NCBI GenBank assembly: GCA_934675575.1
Contig: CAKUQQ010000008.1
Span: forward strand, 62,001-126,000
DNA: 64,000 nt
Direction: 5' to 3'
From: an uncultured Muribaculaceae bacterium
GTDB lineage: Bacteria; Bacteroidota; Bacteroidia; Bacteroidales; Muribaculaceae
The notes below the pieces were generated by a model. It was not told the DNA's origin. It was given only the letters and a program-made list of their open reading frames with translations, and ran no database searches. The position numbers and the translations under genes are program-made. Shown here one piece after another: positions 10,249 to 18,733 of the stretch; the first letter of the stretch is position 1, and every line of letters begins with the position of its first letter.

Positions 10249-11592
10249 ATGAATAAGATTTTAAGTATAAGCGCAGTTGCTCTGCTTGGTCTGGGAGTTG
10301 CATTCTCGTCGTGCTCGCGTGAGGAAGATGACATCTTCGACCACTCTGCAGCTCAACGCCTCGATGAAGCAAAGGCTTCGTTCAAACAAATACTTACTGA
10401 CAAGGGCGGAAAATGGCAGCTTGAATATTTCACCACCGATAGCGAGGAGGGTTTTGTGTATCTTTTCACATTCAACTCCAACGGCTCGGTGACCATATCG
10501 GGCGACAACCGCTTCATTGCTTACTTGAGCAACCCCGATGCCACTGGCACAGCCTATGGCAGCGAGACTTCGCTGTGGGACGTGATTGGCGACAACGGCC
10601 CTGTGCTCACGCTTAACAGCTACAACAAATATTTCCACCTCTTTGCCAACCCCGAGGACGTGCCTGGCACTGAAGCCAATGAGGCTGGTTACGGACACAA
10701 GGGCGACTATGAGTTTGACTTGATGAAATATAGCAACGACACTCTGTATCTTGAGGGTAAGAAATATGAGCAGAAGATGATTATGACGCGCATTGACCAG
10801 AACACCGACGACAAGAAATATCTTGGCGAAGTGGTGGCTTTGACCGACTCGTTCTTCAATGCCAAAATCCCGACTGTGTATCTTAACTTGCCTGACGGCA
10901 AACGTTACACAGTGAAAAACGGCGCTTCATTGCTCCTCGACTTCTGCCCTGAAGATGGTGACCCCATCACGCAGACTGTGACTCGCAATGCAATCATCAC
11001 TCACAATGGCTTGACTCTGATGAACGCCTTTGGCGCCGAGGACAGCACCTTTATGGTGCAGCACTTCGTGCGTCAAGCCGACGGTTCGCTGCTCTGCACC
11101 GACGACGGCAAGACCACAATCACTGCCGACAACCTCAACAAGGTGGTTACTGACAAGTCGCTCACATGGACTATTGACATGACTGCGTTTGGCGGTGCGT
11201 TCAAGACAGCATACGACCAGATGGTGACCGACTTGGATAAGTATTCGCGCCGCTACCGTGTGCAGTCAATGGAACTCTCTTATGTTGGTGACGACAAATA
11301 TAAGTTGAATGTCGCTGTGCGTCCACGCACTGGCTCTCAGCGTATTCCTTTGGAGTTCACTTACAGCGTGGCTTATGACGGCGTGGCTGGCTTGAAACTT
11401 AACTTCGACATTCCTACCGAGGGCAGCAGCCTTTACGCATTCTATAATGGCGTGGCTGGCTTGAAACAGCTCGTTGAGCTGCTTGGCAGCACTAATCTGG
11501 TGGCAGAGTCGTCATCGGTGCTTGCTCCTGTGAAAATCAAGCTCGCCGACAAAGCAAGTGAGGCAAATTACATGACAATCAATGTTAAGTAA
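10249..11592 (+). CDS. DUF4302-type lipoprotein
   Basis: A 447-residue lipoprotein. The ATG at 10249 gives a signal peptide MNKILSISAVALLGLG followed by FSSCS, a lipobox with Cys near residue 23. The frame also opens at TTG 10237, which would add four residues and is less likely. The protein is beta-rich, with early 'LDEAKASFKQILTDKGGKW' as seen in DUF4302 proteins, which accompany SusCD/zinc-metallohydrolase operons. Function is unknown; a surface-exposed substrate-binding or accessory role is the simplest idea. It is the last gene of the operon, 30 bp after the metallohydrolase. The repeat cluster begins about 115 bp downstream. Confidence 0.8.
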   Translation: MNKILSISAVALLGLGVAFSSCSREEDDIFDHSAAQRLDEAKASFKQILTDKGGKWQLEYFTTDSEEGFVYLFTFNSNGSVTISGDNRFIAYLSNPDATGTAYGSETSLWDVIGDNGPVLTLNSYNKYFHLFANPEDVPGTEANEAGYGHKGDYEFDLMKYSNDTLYLEGKKYEQKMIMTRIDQNTDDKKYLGEVVALTDSFFNAKIPTVYLNLPDGKRYTVKNGASLLLDFCPEDGDPITQTVTRNAIITHNGLTLMNAFGAEDSTFMVQHFVRQADGSLLCTDDGKTTITADNLNKVVTDKSLTWTIDMTAFGGAFKTAYDQMVTDLDKYSRRYRVQSMELSYVGDDKYKLNVAVRPRTGSQRIPLEFTYSVAYDGVAGLKLNFDIPTEGSSLYAFYNGVAGLKQLVELLGSTNLVAESSSVLAPVKIKLADKASEANYMTINVK

Positions 11593-11708
11593 TGGTGTCA
11601 TGGCAATAGAAAAGAACTAAAGCAGTTTCTTAACATACTATTTTTCTGGTGTAGGGTGGCCGTGAGGCTGCCCTACACTTATTTTCTGCATGCTGTGGTT
11701 GGTGCTGA

Positions 11709-12160
11709 ACGCGTACCTCCGGCACGCGGTGTGGTGGGGTGTCTGGTAATCCCCCGACCGTCGCTGCGCTCCTCAGTCGGGGGTTACCTGCATACGTGTG
11801 CCTCCGGCACACTGCCGCCCTGCTTGCTGGTGTGGGTGTCCCCGACCGTCACTGCGCTCCTCAGTCGGGGGTTACCTGCATACGTGTGCCTCTGGCACAC
11901 CGCCACCCAGCTCGTTGGCGTGGCGGTGTGTGATGTTGGTTGGTGTGTGATGTGTGTGGGGCGTGGTGGGGAAAATGTGCGTGGGTGGAGAGCCCTGGAG
12001 GGGCTCGTGTATAGGTAGCCACCGACTGAGGAGCGCAGCGACGGTCGGTGGTAAGGTTGCCACAGAGGGAGTGCGTGCCGGAGGTACGCGTATAACGTCA
12101 TGGGGTGTTGCTGCGTAGGTGTTGGGGTGTGATGGTGTTATACGTGTGCCTCTGGCACAC
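11709..12160 (+). repeat. Palindromic repeat cluster 1 (REP-like composite elements)
   Basis: In the 937-bp gap after the SusC operon lie three composite elements. Unit one: short palindrome A (11709-11729, GCGTACC/GGCACGC arms), main palindrome B (11751-11783, arms CCCCCGAC/GTCGGGGG), short palindrome C (11793-11812, GTGTGCC/GGCACAC). Unit two: B 11840-11871 and C 11881-11900. Unit three is inverted: D (11990-12006, GAGCCC/GGGCTC), GTAG at 12015, B' 12019-12051, A' 12073-12091. A lone C is at 12141-12160. In B' both arms have changed together (CCACC/GGTGG), which preserves the stem. Long open frames here arise from the GC-rich repeats and are not genes. Confidence 0.9.
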
Positions 12161-12283
12161 TGCCACCCCTGGTTGCTGGTTGGGTGGTTTTATTTTGTTA
12201 GCGTAATTGGCGTTTTTCTGTCGATTTTAATACAGATTGAAAGAAAAAACACGCAAAATTTTAAAAAATAATAGTAACTATAC

Positions 12284-12529
12284 TTGTTTTATTAAGAAAA
12301 GTGTTATCTTTGCACTCAATTACAAGGGTGACGAGGCAGACTCGAGCTCTTGATATATGAGAAACAAAATTATTAAGAAACTGCGACATTCGATTATAGT
12401 ATTTTTTAGGGAAATTCAAAGGATTGTTGCCAAACGCACAAAACAGAAAAGGCGAGCGGCAACGCGTTGCACAAACAATTAGCATTTTGTTTTAATAGTT
12501 AATATATTCATTTATTAAATTTTCAAGTT
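12284..12529 (+). promoter_or_regulatory. Promoter and long leader of the T9SS-cargo gene
   Basis: TTGT (12284) and TATCTTTG (12305-12312) form a promoter with 17-bp spacing. The leader is about 210 nt and contains ATTAAGAAACTG (12372-12383) and TTTTTTAGGGAAATT (12402-12416), both also present in the SusC-operon leader at 3757 and 3835. No coding region is seen. Confidence 0.5.
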
Positions 12530-14392
12530 ATGAAAAAAGGTTTACTTTTAGCCAGTGCTCTGTTGGTTAGCGGAGCTGCGGTGGCACAAACCGCGATTAG
12601 TGAAGAGGTGAACAAGAGTCTTGCACACTGGCTCAGTGTGCCTGTGATTAAGCAAGACTTGTCGAAGGCTCAAATGTTGCAAGCTGAGATGGCAGAGCAA
12701 GGCAATGCCACTGTGGCAAAAGCCGCTGCCAAGAAGGCTGACCAAAACTTGCAGGCTTCTTACAAGCGTCCTGCAGGTGCTTTCTATTCTAATGATATTA
12801 TAGACACTAAGGGCGAATATGCTGGAACTTACTATGCTCACCGCTTGTGGGTGAAGCCATTGCAGGCATATACTTTTGTTAACACCACAACTGGGGCTTC
12901 TGATGCAGCCACTTATAACTGGGCTGTGCAACTTTACCGCAGTGGTGAGCAAAACTGGTATTCTGCCAAGACTAAGGACTTGGAAGGTGTGTCTTATAGA
13001 TTGGAGATTGACTCCGTGCCTATGCTGCAGGCTAAGGACGGCTCTGCAAGCAGTGTGTTCTTTTTGAAAAACCAGAGCTACGACAGCAAGACAAAAGAAT
13101 ATGTGGCTTATTCACACAATGTGATGTCGGTGCCAGATGCTTCTTTGCTTAGTCAAGGCGGTTTTGTGTCAATGTCTCACGACACGAGCAATCCTGATGG
13201 TAATGAAGAACAACAATATGCTTTCACTTATTATTCAGGTGCCAAGGCTTACGGAGACAATGACAAAGGCTGGTGGTTTGGTAAAAACGCTGGTAACTCA
13301 TCTGGCTCAATCAAGTCAATCGATGCATTCTGCTCTGCTTTTGAGGCTCCTACAGCACCTTACGCTCTGAAAAAAGTGGCTATCCGTTACGCTAACTTGT
13401 CTGCATCAGGCAAGGGCACAATCAAGGTTAATGTATATAAGCAAGACTCTCTGCCTACATACAAGGCTGACAAGAGCGCATTTATCACTCCGGGTGAGCT
13501 GATTGCCTCTGGTGAGGTTACTGTAGATGCAAGCACTGAAGAGTCTGGCTACCTGTTTGTGCCTCTGACAGAGAAGGACGGCGACTTGACCTACGAGGTT
13601 ACTCCTACCATCAACTCTGCTATCCTCGTTGAGGTTACTGGCTACAACAGCGACCCTAACATCAAGGACTTCTCGATGCTCATCACTTCTAACAAGCAAG
13701 ATGAAGGCTATGGTGAGTTGACTTACTTGAAGTATGTGGATGCAGAAGACAATGTGCTTTACCGCGGTCTTTGCAACTTCTTCCAGAATGGCGCAGAGAT
13801 GAAGAGTGGTGCTTCAATCGGTATCGTTATCGACAACCCATACATGGTTTACAACTTCAGCAACGAGACTGGTAAGTACAAATTCCCTAACGCTGGTGGC
13901 ACACACGACGTGCAAGTGTTCTCTTACGCTCCATCATCTGACTGGGTGGTTACTGACCAAGACGGCAACGATGCTCCAGCATGGTTGGGTCTGACTCTCA
14001 CTGACTCTATCGGCACTGACAGCGAGTTCTCTGGTCTTTCTCACATCAAGTTTAACGCTCAGGCTCTGCCTTCAGACGTTAAGGGTCGTGGCGCAGTGCT
14101 CACATTCACTTATCCTGGTGCAGAACTCACATTCGAGGCTACTCAGGGTGAATACACTGGCGTGAACTCAGTGGCTACTAAGATTGAAGGCGTTCAGGCT
14201 AAGGTTGAGAACGGTGACTTCCTGGTTAACGTGACTGAGGGTTATGACAAGGTTGAAATCTACAATGTGGCTGGTCAGCTAGTTAAGGCTGCAGCTCTCA
14301 CTCAGGGCACTAACGTGGTGGAAGGCAAAGCACTGCCTAAGGGCGTGTATCTGCTGAAATTCGGCAATAAGACTGTTAAGGTTGCAAAATAA
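12530..14392 (+). CDS. Secreted protein with T9SS type A sorting domain, function unknown
   Basis: 620 residues. The signal peptide ends at AVAQ (about residue 20). The middle is Ser/Thr/Gly-rich and beta-rich with no enzyme motif I recognise. The last 75 residues ('DFLVNVTEGYDKVEIYNVA' ... 'GVYLLKFGNKTVKVAK') form an Ig-like C-terminal sorting domain of the por secretion/T9SS type A kind, which directs export across the outer membrane and surface attachment. The monocistronic unit has its own promoter, a long leader and a strong terminator. Codons look optimised (many GCT, TCT, GTT), suggesting high expression. An adhesin or surface-layer role is possible but not shown by the sequence. Confidence 0.8.
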   Translation: MKKGLLLASALLVSGAAVAQTAISEEVNKSLAHWLSVPVIKQDLSKAQMLQAEMAEQGNATVAKAAAKKADQNLQASYKRPAGAFYSNDIIDTKGEYAGTYYAHRLWVKPLQAYTFVNTTTGASDAATYNWAVQLYRSGEQNWYSAKTKDLEGVSYRLEIDSVPMLQAKDGSASSVFFLKNQSYDSKTKEYVAYSHNVMSVPDASLLSQGGFVSMSHDTSNPDGNEEQQYAFTYYSGAKAYGDNDKGWWFGKNAGNSSGSIKSIDAFCSAFEAPTAPYALKKVAIRYANLSASGKGTIKVNVYKQDSLPTYKADKSAFITPGELIASGEVTVDASTEESGYLFVPLTEKDGDLTYEVTPTINSAILVEVTGYNSDPNIKDFSMLITSNKQDEGYGELTYLKYVDAEDNVLYRGLCNFFQNGAEMKSGASIGIVIDNPYMVYNFSNETGKYKFPNAGGTHDVQVFSYAPSSDWVVTDQDGNDAPAWLGLTLTDSIGTDSEFSGLSHIKFNAQALPSDVKGRGAVLTFTYPGAELTFEATQGEYTGVNSVATKIEGVQAKVENGDFLVNVTEGYDKVEIYNVAGQLVKAAALTQGTNVVEGKALPKGVYLLKFGNKTVKVAK

Positions 14393-14417
14393 TAAATAGC
14401 AATAATAACACTGTAAA

Positions 14418-14455
14418 ACCCAGGGACGGCATCGAGCCGCCCCTGTGTTTTTTTT
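14418..14455 (+). terminator. Rho-independent terminator after T9SS-cargo gene
   Basis: Arms CAGGG.CGGC and GCCG.CCCTG around a 5-nt loop (14421-14445) precede an 8-T run. Confidence 0.8.
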
Positions 14456-14458
14456 ATC

Positions 14459-15077
14459 CCCCCGACCGTCGCTGCGCTCCTCAGTCGGGGGTAAGGGTTG
14501 CCAATAGGGAATGCGTGCCGGAGGTACGCGTATAACGTTGTGCTATGGTGTTGCCAAGGAGGTGCCATGTGATGACGCTGTACGCGTACCTCCGGCACGC
14601 GGCGTTTGGGAGGGGCGTGGAATCCCCCGACCGTCGCTATCGCTCCTCAGTCGGGGGTTACCTGCATACGTGTGCCTCCGGCACACCGCCGCCATGCATG
14701 TAGGGTGTCGCTGCTGGGTGTGGGTGGCGTGGTGTGTGGTGTGTGATGGTGCTATACGCGTACCTTTGGCACGCGGTGTTTGGGAGGGGCGTGGAATCCC
14801 CCGACCGTCGCTGTCGCTCCTCAGTCGGGGGTTAACTATATACGTGTGCCTCCGGCACACTGCCGCTCTGCTTGCTGGAGGTGTGGTGGGTGCGGTGTCT
14901 CCTACGTGAGGTGACTTGTACATGCGTGATGGTGTGAAGCTCGTATGGAGTGAGAGCCCTGGAGGGGCTCGTGTATAGGTAGCCCCCGACTGAGGAGCGA
15001 TAGCGACGGTCGGGGGTTAGGGTTGCCAATAGGGAATGCGTGCCGGAGGTATGCGTATAACGTTATGTTGTGGTGCT
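14459..15077 (+). repeat. Palindromic repeat cluster 2, left part
   Basis: Starts directly at the T-run of the preceding terminator. Contents: B 14459-14491 with inverted A' 14513-14531; A 14582-14600, B 14624-14657, C 14667-14686; A 14756-14774, B 14798-14831, C 14841-14860; then an inverted unit with D 14954-14970, GTAG 14979-14982, B' 14983-15016 and A' 15038-15056. The A-B gap is about 23 bp and the B-C gap about 9 bp, and the unit recurs every 175 bp or so. Spacers between units are rich in GTG/TGG. The last 281 bp are duplicated at 16007-16287. Confidence 0.9.
14797..15077 (+). repeat. 281-bp direct repeat, left copy
   Basis: Matches 16007-16287 at a constant offset of 1210 bp with three differences (14951, 15018 and 15052). 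It contains B, C, D, B' and A' elements and ends about 80 bp before the transposase start codon. Confidence 0.95.
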
Positions 15078-15154
15078 GCTATGGTGGTGGCAATAGCTTG
15101 CGAATTAATAATATGCAAAAAAGTTTGTTTATAACTAATGTGTTGACTACCTTT

Positions 15155-15625
15155 ATGTCACAAAGCTATTTAACCATTATGAGCAATATTTGCAATTTTT
15201 TGCATATCGTTTTCAGAACCTATTGTAGTCGAGAGACCATATCCGACGAGAATAAGCGAATCTTGCTGGCGTACATATATAGAATGTGTCAAGACAATAA
15301 TGTGCACCTTGAGAGAGTGAACGCATATCGCAACCATGTGCATTTACTCGTGAATCTTCCTGCAACAATATCAATTTCTGATTTTGTTAAAAAACTCAAA
15401 CAATCTTCATCTCTTAAGTTTAAAGGAAGTGATAAGTTCCCTTATTTTGAAGGTTGGGGCAAAGGGTTCGGTTGCTTTTCTGTGTCTTATTATGATAAGG
15501 GCAAGGTTGCAAACTATATAGCAAATCAAGATACTCACCATGCAAGGCATTCTTTTAGGGAAGAGTATGTGGCGTTGTTGCATGATTACGGTATGGAAGA
15601 AAACGAATTCACGTTTATAGATTAG
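15155..15625 (+). CDS. IS200-like HUH/Y1 transposase (RAYT-like)
   Basis: A 156-residue protein of the Y1 transposase (IS200/TnpA_REP) type. 'FLHIVFRT' opens the fold near residue 15. The HUH motif His-Val-His is at 61-63 inside 'NHVHLLVNLP', and the likely nucleophile is Tyr121 in 'VANYIANQDTHH', followed by the usual 'SFREEY' segment. Such enzymes nick and join single-stranded DNA at hairpins; when domesticated beside dispersed palindromes they are called REP-associated tyrosine transposases. ATG 15155 is chosen; 15113 and 15179 are in-frame alternatives. The gene is AT-rich against GC-rich surroundings and sits between two 281-bp direct repeats within the repeat field. All catalytic residues appear present. 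RAYT rather than ordinary IS200 is inferred from context. Confidence 0.88.
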   Translation: MSQSYLTIMSNICNFLHIVFRTYCSRETISDENKRILLAYIYRMCQDNNVHLERVNAYRNHVHLLVNLPATISISDFVKKLKQSSSLKFKGSDKFPYFEGWGKGFGCFSVSYYDKGKVANYIANQDTHHARHSFREEYVALLHDYGMEENEFTFID

Positions 15626-15633
15626 GGTGCTGT

Positions 15634-16287
15634 ACGCGTACCTTTGGCACGCTGTATCTTGTTGGGCGTAGTCCCCCGCTCCTCAGTCGGGGGATAACTG
15701 TATACATGTGCCTCTGGCACACTGCCGCTATGCTGGCTTGCGTTGGTGGTATGTGGGTGTGTGGCGTGGCTGGTGTGTGGTGTGTGATGGTGCTGTACGC
15801 GTACCTTTGGCACGCTGTATCTTGTTGGGTGTAGCCCCCCGACCGTCGCTGTCGCTCCTCAGTCGGGGGTTACCTGCATACGTGTGCCTCCGGCACACCG
15901 CCACCTTGGCTGGTTGGTGTAGTGGGCGCGGTGTCTCATGTATGCCGTGGTGTGTGATGGTGTTATACGCGTACCTTTGGCACGAGGTGTTGGGGGTGTC
16001 GTGTAGTCCCCCGACCGTCGCTGTCGCTCCTCAGTCGGGGGTTAACTATATACGTGTGCCTCCGGCACACTGCCGCTCTGCTTGCTGGAGGTGTGGTGGG
16101 TGCGGTGTCTCCTACGTGAGGTGACTTGTACATGCGTGATGGTGTGAAGCTCGTATGGAGGGAGAGCCCTGGAGGGGCTCGTGTATAGGTAGCCCCCGAC
16201 TGAGGAGCGATAGCGACGGTCGGGGGTAAGGGTTGCCAATAGGGAATGCGTGCCGGAGGTACGCGTATAACGTTATGTTGTGGTGCT
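15634..16287 (+). repeat. Palindromic repeat cluster 2, right part
   Basis: Begins 9 bp after the transposase stop codon. Units: A 15634-15652, GTAG 15668, shortened B 15673-15693 (inner 12-13 nt missing, arms kept), C 15703-15722; A 15797-15815, GTAG 15831, B 15836-15869, C 15879-15898; A 15967-15985, GTAG 16003, B 16008-16041, C 16051-16070; inverted unit D 16164-16180, GTAG 16189-16192, B' 16193-16226, A' 16248-16266. It ends 6 bp from the thrC stop codon. A GTAG tetranucleotide at the foot of the main hairpin is characteristic of REP sequences acted on by RAYTs. Confidence 0.9.
16007..16287 (+). repeat. 281-bp direct repeat, right copy
   Basis: Near-identical copy (three mismatches) of 14797-15077. 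The pair brackets the transposase gene and three further repeat units, which suggests a recent duplication of a 1.2-kb segment or of the repeat block alone. Confidence 0.95.
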
Positions 16288-16292
16288 TTTCG

Positions 16293-17603
16293 TTACTGGG
16301 GTTGGGAGAGGAGGAATTTTTTGAGGGAGTTGTAGCCGGAGTTGATTTTCACGGTGTGCTTTTGGGCTTCGAGATAATGCTGCAGACGCTCTGGCACAGG
16401 GATTGTGGCGTGAATGGCGTGCTCCACTGTGGCTTTGTATTTTATGGGGTGGGCCGTACCCATCACAATGCCGGTTTCATTGGGCGATATGTCGCCCAAC
16501 AACGCACGATAGGCTACGGCAGTGTGTGGGTCGAGCAGATAGCCGTCGTTGTCGTAGGTGTCTTGTATGGTTTGTGCCGTTTCATCGTCGCTTATGCTGC
16601 AAGGGTGCAGATCTTCTGGCTGAACGCTGTGGGCGGCGAGCAACTGCACAATGCGTGGAAAGTTGCGCGGCACATCAACGTCCATGGCCGGAGTGAAGGT
16701 AGATTGCGTGGGTTTGGGAGAGAAAACGCCAGTATAGAGATAATCGGCAAATGCATCGTTGGCATTGCAGGCAGCCACAAACCGCTTTATGGGCAGTCCC
16801 ATGGCCTTTGCCATAAGGCCTGATGTGAGGTTGCCGAGGTTGCCGCATGGCACCGACACCACTACGCGCGAGGCGTCGATGTCGCGTTGCTGGAGCTGCG
16901 CAAAGGCGTAGAAGTAATAAAACATCTGCGGAATGAGGCGCGCCACGTTTGCCGATGTGGCACTCGTGATGTGCATGTGGCTGTTTAGCTCCTCGTCGGC
17001 AAACGCCTGCTTGGCAAGCATGCGGCAGTCGTCGCGCGAGCCGTTGACCTCTATGGCGGTGACATTGCCTCCCAGAGTGGTGAACAGCGATTCCTGAATG
17101 GGGTTGATTCGTCCGCTCGGATAGAGGAGATAGACATGGACACCTGGAATGTTGGCAAATCCGTGAGCCACGGCGCTGCCGGTGTTGCCCGACGTGGCGG
17201 CAACAATGTTGAGTGTGCGGTTGTCGTGGCGTTTTGACTGGTAGTAGGCGAGAATACGCGCCAGAAATCGAGCCCCGATGTCCTTGAACGAGAATGTGGG
17301 GCCGTGAAACAGCTCAAGCACATAGTTGTTGGCAGAGATATATGTGAGCCGAATGTCGAAATTAAGCGTGTCGTAAACGATGTCGTGCAGCACACCGGCT
17401 TCAATGTCGCCTTGCAGTGCATAATTGGCCACGGCGTAGCTGATGTCTTGCAGGGTCATGCCGCCCATGTTTTTTATAAACGCCTGTGGCAAGGTGGGTA
17501 TGTTGTCGGGCATGAAAAGTCCGCCGTCGGCGGCAAAGCCGTTATAGACGGCATATTCGAGAGATTGTGCTGATGTTTTGTCGTTGGTACTAAAATAATT
17601 CAT
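16293..17603 (-). CDS. thrC: Threonine synthase
   Basis: A 436-residue PLP enzyme that converts O-phosphohomoserine to threonine in the cytoplasm. The N-terminal 'FSTNDKTSAQSLEYAVYNG' and 'DGGLFMPD' are typical of the longer ThrC class. The PLP lysine is Lys107 in 'HGPTFSFKDIGARF', and the phosphate-binding loop is 'ATSGNTGSAVAHGF'. Length is normal for this class. It lies 58 bp downstream of an aspartokinase on the same strand, so the two probably form a threonine-pathway operon. The stop codon is only 6 bp from the right end of the palindromic repeat field, which may also serve as its 3' end structure. Confidence 0.95.
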   Translation of the reverse strand: MNYFSTNDKTSAQSLEYAVYNGFAADGGLFMPDNIPTLPQAFIKNMGGMTLQDISYAVANYALQGDIEAGVLHDIVYDTLNFDIRLTYISANNYVLELFHGPTFSFKDIGARFLARILAYYQSKRHDNRTLNIVAATSGNTGSAVAHGFANIPGVHVYLLYPSGRINPIQESLFTTLGGNVTAIEVNGSRDDCRMLAKQAFADEELNSHMHITSATSANVARLIPQMFYYFYAFAQLQQRDIDASRVVVSVPCGNLGNLTSGLMAKAMGLPIKRFVAACNANDAFADYLYTGVFSPKPTQSTFTPAMDVDVPRNFPRIVQLLAAHSVQPEDLHPCSISDDETAQTIQDTYDNDGYLLDPHTAVAYRALLGDISPNETGIVMGTAHPIKYKATVEHAIHATIPVPERLQHYLEAQKHTVKINSGYNSLKKFLLSQPQ

Positions 17604-17661
17604 AGTGGCGAGTGTGTGAAAAATAGTTGTTTACAGCGTTTCCTTTTTTTGTGGGGCGTGG

Positions 17662-18567
17662 TCAGTCACCGCTGGTGATGACAGTGCCGGAGGCCTGGGG
17701 GTTGAACGTGTTTTTCACCCAGACAGGAATATTAAGCTCCTCCACAGGCTTGATGGTGGGCGGATAGATGACCTTGGCCCCGGCATCGCACATGGCTTGA
17801 GCCTGGCTATAGGTCATGTGTGGAATGACGGTGGCGTCGGCATGGGTGCGAGGGTCGGCGGTCATGAAGCCGTCAACGTCAGTCCAAATCTCAAGCTGCG
17901 ACGCATGAAGTGCGGCTGCTATGATGGCTGCCGTGAAGTCGCTGCCACCACGGCCAAGGTTGGTTATGACGTCGGCATTGTGGGCGTCGGCAGCTATGAA
18001 GCCAGGAGCTATGGCCACAGGGGCTGTGAAGCCGGCAAAAGCCTCGCGCGTGAGTTGTGCGCAAAGCGGCAGGTCGGCCTGGCGTGTGCCTGTGGCGCGG
18101 TCGGTGACGGTGCGAATGAACGAGGGGGAATACTTGTAGGCGCAGTTGTCGAACAGGCAGTAAATCAGTGTTGACGATAAGCGCTCACCATAGCTCACCA
18201 CCTCGTCGGCAAAGCGTGTGGCAAACGGCTCGTGAATGGTCTCGCCACTTGCCAAATAGCGCAGTGTGGGCAGCAGCTCGTCGGCAAACATAGTGTCGAT
18301 TTGCTGCTTGAGCGCCTGAAGGCGACCGGTTGCCACAAGCTGCTCCGCTGTGGCTATGTGAAGCTCGTGGAGCGACTTCACTATGCCCTCATAGGCCTTA
18401 TCGCCACGGCTTGCCAAGGCGTGAGCCTCGATGAGGCGGTTGGTGACACCGCTCATGGCCGAAACCACAACCACCACTTGCTCGGTGCAAGAAGAAACTA
18501 TGTTTTTGACACTTTGCAGACTGCTTACAGAACCCACAGAAGTCCCTCCGAATTTCAATACTTTCAT
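17662..18567 (-). CDS. Aspartokinase, catalytic domain only (no ACT domains)
   Basis: A 301-residue amino-acid kinase that phosphorylates aspartate, the first step to threonine, lysine and methionine. Start ATG 18567 gives the canonical 'MKVLKFGGTSVG' with the catalytic Lys; the frame extends 15 residues upstream but those are not family-like. 'LGRGGSDFTAA' is the conserved nucleotide/aspartate motif, and 'WTDVDGFMTADPR' and 'VIYPPTIKP' follow. The protein ends at 'NPQASGTVITSGD', the usual end of the catalytic domain. The paired ACT domains of ordinary aspartokinases (about 440 residues or more) are absent and there is no room for them before thrC. Allosteric threonine or lysine feedback through ACT is therefore not expected. 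Confidence 0.9.
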   Translation of the reverse strand: MKVLKFGGTSVGSVSSLQSVKNIVSSCTEQVVVVVSAMSGVTNRLIEAHALASRGDKAYEGIVKSLHELHIATAEQLVATGRLQALKQQIDTMFADELLPTLRYLASGETIHEPFATRFADEVVSYGERLSSTLIYCLFDNCAYKYSPSFIRTVTDRATGTRQADLPLCAQLTREAFAGFTAPVAIAPGFIAADAHNADVITNLGRGGSDFTAAIIAAALHASQLEIWTDVDGFMTADPRTHADATVIPHMTYSQAQAMCDAGAKVIYPPTIKPVEELNIPVWVKNTFNPQASGTVITSGD

Positions 18568-18733
18568 ATCGGTGTAAAAACTTTTAATATATGGCAGACA
18601 AAAAACTGCCATAAAAGATAACGTGTGGAGAGGGGTTTTGTGTATGTAAATATAGTGAAATTTATTTAAAGCCGGCAGTCATTAACGCAATGAAACACGC
18701 AAAAAGGAGAAATGGAATAATCTTGTGGAAATA

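Noticed and set aside
11656..16124. Open frames of 60-138 residues through the palindromic repeats with recurring peptides such as 'LLSRGLPAYVCLRHTA'
   Set aside because: The same repeat is open in several frames on both strands, so the peptides follow from the repeat sequence. No start context or separate promoters.
14459..16287. CRISPR array
   Set aside because: Repeats are palindromic composites in both orientations with irregular spacing and related spacers, and there are no cas genes.
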